From NCBI GenBank assembly GCA_023230425.1, contig JALNXI010000032.1, positions 1 to 11,902 of the forward strand: DNA of 11,902 bases, given 5' to 3'. Source of the stretch: Methanoculleus sp. Its GTDB lineage: Archaea; Halobacteriota; Methanomicrobia; Methanomicrobiales; Methanoculleaceae. Shown here one piece after another: positions 7,304 through 11,902 of the stretch. The position numbers and the translations under genes are program-made. Positions within the stretch are counted from its first letter, which is position 1. Every line of letters starts with the position of its first letter. The notes under the pieces are model-generated. The model had not been told where the DNA came from. It saw nothing but the letters and a program-made list of their open reading frames with translations, and ran no database searches.

Positions 7304-7551
7304 CCGCGCCCAGGGCCAGTCAGAGAGGCAGTGTTGCGGATAGCGGATGCGGAGGAGCCGGAGGCTGTTTCAACCACGACCGCCGGGATCTGTCATGGCG
7401 CCCCGCCACACACATCGCAAGTGGTGACCGGGCGGTTCTCTCTCCCCGGATGGCCACCCCTCCACCCCTATCTCAAAGGGGGGTCTTCGGTATAGCCCAT
7501 CGTGAACCCCTGCCCGGTGCTGCCCGCCGATGAGACGCATATGCCTGACTT

Positions 7552-7574
7552 CTGGCGGTTGCGATTCCCGCCAG
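7552..7574. repeat. 7-bp inverted repeat with 9-base loop
   Basis: CTGGCGG (7552-7558) pairs exactly with CCGCCAG (7568-7574). The loop TTGCGATTC superficially recalls a tRNA T-loop but has an extra base, and no tRNA body surrounds it. Confidence 0.4.
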
Positions 7575-7667
7575 GTATGAATCCATCTGCCGGGGGATAT
7601 CCGGGACTACAGGGACGCTGTGGGGCATCTCCGGGGAGCCGTGCGGCGGGCTCCGGGAAAGAACACT

Positions 7668-7694
7668 AAAAAAGCGGGGGAGGAACCAGGTTCC
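7668..7694 (-). terminator. Probable transcription terminator after fdhB
   Basis: On the - strand a short stem GGAAC-CTG-GTTCC (7682-7694) is followed by a C-rich stretch and six T residues (7668-7673). It lies about 95 bases after the fdhB stop. T-runs are the core of archaeal intrinsic termination, so this is the best end point for the fdhA-fdhB transcript and would separate it from fdhC. Confidence 0.55.
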
Positions 7695-7722
7695 GGACTG
7701 CGCACCTTCAGTACTCGAGATC

Positions 7723-7786
7723 CGGGCGTCCCGCCCGTCGCCCTTCGAAACTCTTCGAGTTTCTCAACCTCCGCTCCGGCGGAGCG
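7723..7786 (-). repeat. Three short-loop hairpins just after the fdhB stop
   Basis: In - strand order from the stop come CGCTCC-GCC-GGAGCG (7786-7772), GAAACTC-GAA-GAGTTTC (7763-7747) and CGGGCG-GGA-CGCCCG (7737-7723). Each has 6-7 perfect pairs and exactly three loop bases. With the terminator stem further down they make a row of four. They would lie in the fdhAB mRNA tail and could protect it from exonucleases or help end transcription. Confidence 0.5.
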
Positions 7787-7789
7787 TCG

Positions 7790-9055
7790 TTACTTGAAGA
7801 TATCAAAGATCTGGTCGCTGCCGGTGGCGATGAGCCGGTCGCGCTCCGGTCTCTCCTCGACGAGCGCGAGCACCGGTGGGGTCATGTCTTCTCCCGGGTG
7901 GAACCCAAAGAGTCTCTCAAGATCGGTCTGGATAGCATGGAGGAAGACCGAGTTTGATATCTCCACGGGGCAGAGTTCCTCGCACTGGCCGCAGTTGACG
8001 CAGGAGTCGGATATGTGCGCGAACCGGATCAGGTGGAACATGAACGGCGGTGGGATCACGCCGGGTTCGACCAGGTAGTCCTTCCTTGTGCTGCAGTCGA
8101 TACAGTAGCAGATCGGGCAGTTCTCAATGCAGGAGTAACACTTGATGCACCGGGATGTCTGCTCCCGGATCCTGTTCAAGCGCTCCGTGCCCTCGCCGAG
8201 CGCCCCGAAATAGCGTGCCCGCCACTTGTCGCCGAGTTTCAGCATGGCGTTCTCGACCTTGCCGCGGATCTCGATACCCTTCGCCGGCGCCGCCTCCGTG
8301 GCGACGGCCCCGGCCTTCACGGCCGCATCGAGGAGGTTCGCCCCTTTTTCAGACCCCACCTCGACAAACGTGGCGTTACCGGCCCGCTCACCGATGACGC
8401 CCCAGTTCCCGCAGGCGAGGTCTGCCTGGCGTGGGATCTTTATCTTGCACCGGCGGCAGTTTGACCGACGGCCGAGCCCCTCGTTCCCGAGGAGGTCTTT
8501 TGCCCCCTCTTCGAGTTCATCGATCGAGACGGAAGCATGCTGGCCGTCTTTTGTTATGACGATGAATTTTCCTTTATCGATCTCCTCCTTGACGACATCA
8601 TCGGGGTCAAGGCCGAGTTTCTCCCGGACGATGATCCGTGCTACCTCCGGCCGGATGGTGCCGCCGCAGTTTAAGCCGATCATGATGATGTTGTCGAGGT
8701 TGACCTGGTTGCGCTTAGCCATCTCGTACATCGCCTTGACGTCGCAGCCCTTCAGGACGGTGGCGATCCGCATATCCGGGTCGGTTGAGAGGAGGCACTG
8801 TCTCATCTGTTTGGGGAGCAGCAGGCTGCCGCAGTGGAGCGATCCGGCAATCCCCCCGATCTCGGCTGGATCGGTGATGAAGGCCGGCACCGCGTCATAG
8901 ACGTCCGCGCCCTTCCTGACCGCAAAGACCCCGTCGACCATACCGCTCTCGAGAGCGTAACGCAGCAGAGCGGTGACCGCTCCTCCGGTCTCCGCCTTCT
9001 CCCGGAGGCTCTCATCCGTCGTCCACGCATAGAGTAAATCGCCTTTTCCTGTCAT
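7790..9055 (-). CDS. fdhB: F420-dependent formate dehydrogenase, beta subunit FdhB
   Basis: FdhB takes electrons from the catalytic FdhA subunit through iron-sulfur clusters and FAD and reduces coenzyme F420 in the cytoplasm (family knowledge; related to FrhB/FpoF). The 421-residue product has the FrhB/FdhB N- and C-terminal domains, with cysteines at 75, 104, 130 (NCGGT), 200, 203 and 215. Two 4Fe-4S ferredoxin motifs follow: Cys303-306-309-313, continuing into an unusually Cys-rich CPICYCIDC stretch (316, 318 and 321), and Cys352-355-358-362. ATG 9055 has a full GGAGGTG (9062-9068) with a 6-base spacer. That site lies in the last codons of fdhA, whose stop is 3 bases before the start, so the two subunits are translationally linked. 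Length is normal. The FrhB and F420-dependent sulfite reductase families share this fold, but the fdhA neighbour settles the call. Confidence 0.95.
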   Translation of the reverse strand: MTGKGDLLYAWTTDESLREKAETGGAVTALLRYALESGMVDGVFAVRKGADVYDAVPAFITDPAEIGGIAGSLHCGSLLLPKQMRQCLLSTDPDMRIATVLKGCDVKAMYEMAKRNQVNLDNIIMIGLNCGGTIRPEVARIIVREKLGLDPDDVVKEEIDKGKFIVITKDGQHASVSIDELEEGAKDLLGNEGLGRRSNCRRCKIKIPRQADLACGNWGVIGERAGNATFVEVGSEKGANLLDAAVKAGAVATEAAPAKGIEIRGKVENAMLKLGDKWRARYFGALGEGTERLNRIREQTSRCIKCYSCIENCPICYCIDCSTRKDYLVEPGVIPPPFMFHLIRFAHISDSCVNCGQCEELCPVEISNSVFLHAIQTDLERLFGFHPGEDMTPPVLALVEERPERDRLIATGSDQIFDIFK

Positions 9056-9058
9056 ATC

Positions 9059-11119
9059 TCACACCTCCGCAATCTTCTCGACCTTCACGGCACACGCCTT
9101 GTATTCGGGGATCCTGGCGACCGGGTCGAGCGCGTTGTGGGTCAGGAGGTTCGCTGCGCACTCCTTGTAATGGAACGGGATGAACATGACGCCCCTGATG
9201 ATCTCCGGGGTGACCCGTGCGAGGATATCGATAGAACCGCGGCGGGTGCTCGCCCGGACGACCTCGTTATCCAGGATCCCGAGTTCTCTCGCATCCTCCG
9301 TGTTGATCTCGATCCAGCCCGTGGGCGCCTCTTTCTCAAGGCTCCACGACCGGCGGGTCATCGTGCCGGTGTGCCACTGCCAGATGACCCGCCCGGTGGT
9401 GAGGACGTAAGGATACTCGGCGTCCGGTACCTCGGCGGGCGGTTTCCACTCGATTGGGGAGAAGACACCGAGACCGTCCGGCATGGCGAACTTCTCCCGG
9501 TGGAGGATCGGTGTCCCGGGGTGCTCCGCGGTCGGGCAGGGCCAGTGCAGGCCGTCCGGGTCGAGGCGGGCGTAGGACATGCCATGATAGGACGGTGTGA
9601 CGGCGGCAACCTCGTTGAAGATCTCTTCGGGGCCCTTGAACGCAAACTGCTCTGGGTAACCCATCTTCGCGCCGAGGTCACAGATGATCTGCCAGTCCTC
9701 CTTTGCTTCGCCGGGTGCCTGCTGGGCCTTTTTCCAGCGTTGAACACGCCGCTCGGTGTTCGTCTGGGTGCCGTCCTTCTCCGCGTAACAGGCGGCAGGG
9801 AGCACGACGTCCGCGAGTTCTGCGGTCTCGGTCAGGAAGATGTCCTGCACGACCAGGAACTCGAGGTTCTTGAGCGCCTCCTCGACATGCCGGAGGTCCG
9901 GGTCGGAGAGCATCGGATTCTCGCCCATGATATACATCGCCTTGAGCTCGCCGGGGTTGTCGGCGAGGATGTTGATCATCTCGGTGACGGTGTAGCCGAC
10001 CCTGCCCTCGGCGATATCTTCGACGCCCCAGGCGTCTATCATCTTCTTCCGGGCAGCCTCGTCGTTGACTTTCTGGTAGCCGGAGTAGACGTTCGGAAGG
10101 CACCCCATATCGCAGGCACCCTGCACGTTGTTCTGGCCGCGGAGCGGATTCACGCCGGTCCCCGGCCTGCCCAGGTTGCCGGTGAGCATCATCAGGTTGG
10201 CGGTCGATTTGACGTTGTCGACGCCTGTGGTGTGCTGGGTGATGCCCATTGAGTAGATGAGTGCGGCAGCCTCCGCTTTTGCGATCCATTCGGCGGCGGT
10301 CCTGAGGCTCTCGACCGGGATGCCGGTGGTCTTCGAGACGTTATCAAGGCTGTAGGCGTCCTTCATGACGGCTTCCTTGAGCTTCCCAAAGTCCTTCGTC
10401 CTCCTGGCGATGAACTCTTTGTCCTCCCAGCCGTTTCTGATGATCTCCTGCATCAGACCGTTGAGAACGGCAACGTCGGTCCCGGAGACGAACGGCATGT
10501 AGAGGTCGGCCTGCCGGGCGGTTGGGGTGTTGCGCGGGTCGGCAACGATCACCTTCGCGCCGCTCTGCCTGGCGCGGACGATGCTCCGCGCGATCAGCGG
10601 GTGCTGCTCGAAGGTGTTGCTCCCGAGGACGAAGATGCACCGGGAGTCGGCGATGTCCATGATCGAGTTGGTCATTGCGCCGGAGCCGAAGACCGCCGCG
10701 AGGCCCGCGACGGTGGATGAGTGGCAGAGCCGTGCGCAGTGGTCGACGTGCGGGGTCTTGAGCGCTACCCGGGCGAACTTCTGCATCAGGTAGTTCTCCT
10801 CGTTCGAGGCCCGGGCGGAGGAGAGGCAGGCCATCTCCGCGGGTTTGTAGGACCTGAACTTCTCCGCGATCAGGTCGTAGGCCTCGGCCCAGGTCGCCTC
10901 GACAAACTCGCCGTCCTTCTTGATCAGCGGTTTTGTGAGGCGGTCCGGGCTTTTGATGAATTCATGGGCATAACGTCCTTTGGGGCAGAGTTTGCCCCCG
11001 TTGACGGGTGCGCGTTGCCAGTGCGCCACGTCAAAGACCTTGCCGTTCCGGACGACAAGGTTGAACCCGCACCCGGTGCCGCAGTACGGGCATGTCGTTG
11101 ATACATACTTGATATCCAT
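9059..11119 (-). CDS. fdhA: Formate dehydrogenase, catalytic alpha subunit FdhA (cysteine type)
   Basis: FdhA oxidises formate to CO2 at a molybdenum or tungsten bis-pterin centre and passes electrons to FdhB. The 686-residue product begins with a 4Fe-4S site, Cys10-13-17 and Cys45 (TTCPYCGTGCG, then LCPKGRY). The active-site segment DHCARLCHSS has Cys132 (TGC at 10724-10726) where selenoprotein homologues have selenocysteine, followed by His133. Pterin-binding stretches include VLGSNTFEQHP, VADPRNTPTARQADLY, NPLRGQNNVQGACDMG and YIMGENPMLSDPD. The C-terminal molydopterin dinucleotide-binding domain runs from YVLTTGRVIWQWHTG to the end. There is no Tat signal, fitting the cytoplasmic F420-linked enzyme. 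ATG 11119 has AGAGGGG (11127-11133) 7 bases upstream. It is the first gene of fdhA-fdhB. A formate dehydrogenase feeding a heterodisulfide reductase would use the same subunits. Confidence 0.96.
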   Translation of the reverse strand: MDIKYVSTTCPYCGTGCGFNLVVRNGKVFDVAHWQRAPVNGGKLCPKGRYAHEFIKSPDRLTKPLIKKDGEFVEATWAEAYDLIAEKFRSYKPAEMACLSSARASNEENYLMQKFARVALKTPHVDHCARLCHSSTVAGLAAVFGSGAMTNSIMDIADSRCIFVLGSNTFEQHPLIARSIVRARQSGAKVIVADPRNTPTARQADLYMPFVSGTDVAVLNGLMQEIIRNGWEDKEFIARRTKDFGKLKEAVMKDAYSLDNVSKTTGIPVESLRTAAEWIAKAEAAALIYSMGITQHTTGVDNVKSTANLMMLTGNLGRPGTGVNPLRGQNNVQGACDMGCLPNVYSGYQKVNDEAARKKMIDAWGVEDIAEGRVGYTVTEMINILADNPGELKAMYIMGENPMLSDPDLRHVEEALKNLEFLVVQDIFLTETAELADVVLPAACYAEKDGTQTNTERRVQRWKKAQQAPGEAKEDWQIICDLGAKMGYPEQFAFKGPEEIFNEVAAVTPSYHGMSYARLDPDGLHWPCPTAEHPGTPILHREKFAMPDGLGVFSPIEWKPPAEVPDAEYPYVLTTGRVIWQWHTGTMTRRSWSLEKEAPTGWIEINTEDARELGILDNEVVRASTRRGSIDILARVTPEIIRGVMFIPFHYKECAANLLTHNALDPVARIPEYKACAVKVEKIAEV
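9062..9068 (-). promoter_or_regulatory. Strong ribosome binding site of fdhB, inside the fdhA end
   Basis: GGAGGTG on the - strand lies 6 bases before ATG 9055 and forms part of the last fdhA codons. This strong match explains how fdhB is translated efficiently straight after fdhA. Confidence 0.8.
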
Positions 11120-11126
11120 CGTTGTT

Positions 11127-11133
11127 CCCCTCT
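11127..11133 (-). promoter_or_regulatory. Ribosome binding site of fdhA
   Basis: AGAGGGG on the - strand lies 7 bases before ATG 11119. It is a moderate match to the 16S rRNA complement and fixes this start. Confidence 0.6.
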
Positions 11134-11155
11134 GGCAGGGACTACATACTGCCCG

Positions 11156-11167
11156 TATTATATAATA
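11156..11167 (-). promoter_or_regulatory. TATA box of fdhA-fdhB
   Basis: TATTATATAATA is a perfect 12-bp palindrome and the most AT-rich element here, in GC-rich surroundings. Its core TTATATAA (11158-11165) would place the transcription start near 11137, leaving a leader of roughly 18 bases that holds the ribosome site. Being symmetrical, it could in principle fire in both directions, but no gene lies on the + side. The stretch 11168-11392 otherwise shows only GC-rich DNA without a gene, and TTTTCTT on the - strand near 11378-11384. Confidence 0.65.
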
Positions 11168-11392
11168 TACGTGGTCCGATTGGATTTTTTGAGGAATAAC
11201 AGTGGTATGTGAGGGAGATCCGGCTTATACCCTGCCCGGATCACCGGCGCCGTTGTGGGCGTGATGAACCCTGCAGCCGTGGGCAGTTCCGCACGACACG
11301 GGGAAACCGTCACCGCTCGCCCGCGGGAGCACCGGAAGATTGCGCCGCAGGGCAGGAGAAGAGCATGAACGACCCCGAAGAAAACGTCTGTC

Positions 11393-11902
11393 TCAGTCCC
11401 GCTGCTCCCGGCGGCGGGCTTCAGCGATCCGGGTCTCGGCAATCTCCCGGTAGGCGGGGTCGATCTCAAAGCCGATGTAGTCCACCCCGAGAGTAATTGC
11501 CGCAAGTGCCGTGCTCCCGATGCCCATGAAGGGGTCCAGGACAAGCGTCCCCGGCGGGCAGCCGTGGAGCCGAATGCACATCTCAGGGAGTTTCTCCGGG
11601 AAACTGGTCGGGTGCGGCCGGGAAGAACGGATGGTCCGGTAGGGGATGAACCAGGTATTCCCCCGGTCACGGAGGTCCCGCTCCCCCTTCCACCTCCTGA
11701 TGTTGCTCTTGTCCTGGTAGGGCACGCCGATGCCCAGCTTGTCCAGGGCTACGTCTCCCTTCTTTGTGAAGTGGAAGATGTGTTCGTGGCACTGGCTCAG
11801 GTAACGGGCGCTGTTCACCGGCTGGTAGTGGCCGACAGCGATATCGCCGGCAATATTCTCGTAACTGCCCACATCCTCTTTCCCTATCGCGATCGACTTA
11901 GC
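11393..11902 (-). CDS. Site-specific DNA methyltransferase (N4-cytosine or N6-adenine type), 5' part cut off by window
   Basis: The frame is open to the window edge, so only the last 169 codons are visible; the GTG at 11872 is probably internal. The protein would transfer a methyl group from S-adenosylmethionine to an exocyclic amino group in DNA. TLVLDPFMGIGSTALAA is the AdoMet-binding motif I, followed by DYIGFEIDPAY (motif II). Before it are GNTWFIPYRT and HPTSFPEKLPEMCIRL, typical of the end of the target-recognition part and the helix leading to motif I. Motif I near the C-terminus implies the beta class, with the catalytic DPPY/SPPY motif upstream, off the window. No restriction nuclease is visible on this side. 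The stop is 273 bases before the fdhA start on the same strand. Base specificity cannot be told without the catalytic motif. Confidence 0.88.
   Translation of the reverse strand, partial: AKSIAIGKEDVGSYENIAGDIAVGHYQPVNSARYLSQCHEHIFHFTKKGDVALDKLGIGVPYQDKSNIRRWKGERDLRDRGNTWFIPYRTIRSSRPHPTSFPEKLPEMCIRLHGCPPGTLVLDPFMGIGSTALAAITLGVDYIGFEIDPAYREIAETRIAEARRREQRD

Larger units (their letters stand above)
6803..7667. other. Long gap between fdhB and fdhC with no convincing gene
   Basis: The part nearest fdhC (to about 7060) is AT-rich, and the rest is very GC-rich with many self-complementary segments. Several frames stay open in the GC-rich part (for example 7042-7533 on + and 6907-7377 on -). Their translations are Gly/Pro/Arg/Ser-rich, lack any family feature, overlap one another on opposite strands and have no good ribosome site. 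I see no tRNA, transposase remnant or tandem repeat. A T7 run occurs at 7135-7141 on + without a strong stem before it. The stems with perfect pairing are listed separately. Confidence 0.6.

Noticed and set aside
6907..7533. Overlapping open frames on both strands in the GC-rich part of the gap (156 and 163 codons)
   Set aside because: Both are Gly/Pro/Arg-rich without motifs, and stops are rare by chance at this GC content. A decayed gene cannot be fully excluded without a protein search.
7552..7574. tRNA T-arm-like sequence
   Set aside because: The stem is good but the loop has an extra base, and no acceptor, D or anticodon arms are found around it, so neither a tRNA nor a clear att-type fragment is supported.
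9137..10252. 371-codon + strand frame antisense to fdhA
   Set aside because: It is fully opposite a gene with complete catalytic motifs, is dominated by Val/Gly/Asp/Leu/Arg, and shows no domain.
1..11902. CRISPR arrays, insertion sequences, long direct repeats, tRNA or rRNA genes
   Set aside because: Reading both strands by eye I saw no regularly spaced repeats, transposase motifs, target-site duplications or structural RNA signatures.

Overview
The window looks like chromosomal DNA from a GC-rich methanogenic archaeon that uses formate, most likely of the order Methanomicrobiales (Methanoculleus-like). The order follows from the gene content; the genus is a guess. The evidence is a coenzyme F420-type formate dehydrogenase (fdhA-fdhB) with an FdhC formate channel, an archaeal rad50-nurA-herA DNA-end-processing cluster, Shine-Dalgarno sites of the GGAGGTGAT type just before starts, and AT-rich TATA-like elements in otherwise GC-rich DNA.

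Left half, + strand (1-5253): the 3' part of a Rad50/SbcC-type ATPase (zinc hook and C-terminal ABC lobe visible, N-terminal lobe cut off by the window edge), then nurA (nuclease) and herA (hexameric translocase). The three are packed with overlapping ends. By known biochemistry of these families, HerA and NurA form a helicase-nuclease that resects DNA ends together with Rad50-Mre11. mre11 is not in the window and would be expected upstream.

Right half, - strand (5340-11902). In transcription order this holds a DNA methyltransferase whose 5' end lies off the window, fdhA, fdhB (starting just after the fdhA stop), a 1.05 kb stretch with no convincing gene, fdhC, and a small membrane-anchored protein with a probable OB fold. 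FdhC would bring formate in. FdhA oxidises it at a Mo/W-bis-pterin centre with a cysteine ligand, and FdhB passes the electrons to F420. The two halves converge at about 5254-5340, where a GC-rich inverted repeat sits at the gene junction.

The known genes are ordinary for a formate-using methanogen. The parts least explained are the fdhB-fdhC gap (a row of short-loop hairpins after fdhB, further strong stems, and an 8-bp inverted repeat at the predicted fdhC promoter), the OB-fold membrane protein paired with fdhC, and the non-canonical ATPase motifs of the Rad50-like protein. I see no convincing new defence or mobile system, no CRISPR array, no tRNA or rRNA, and no insertion sequence.
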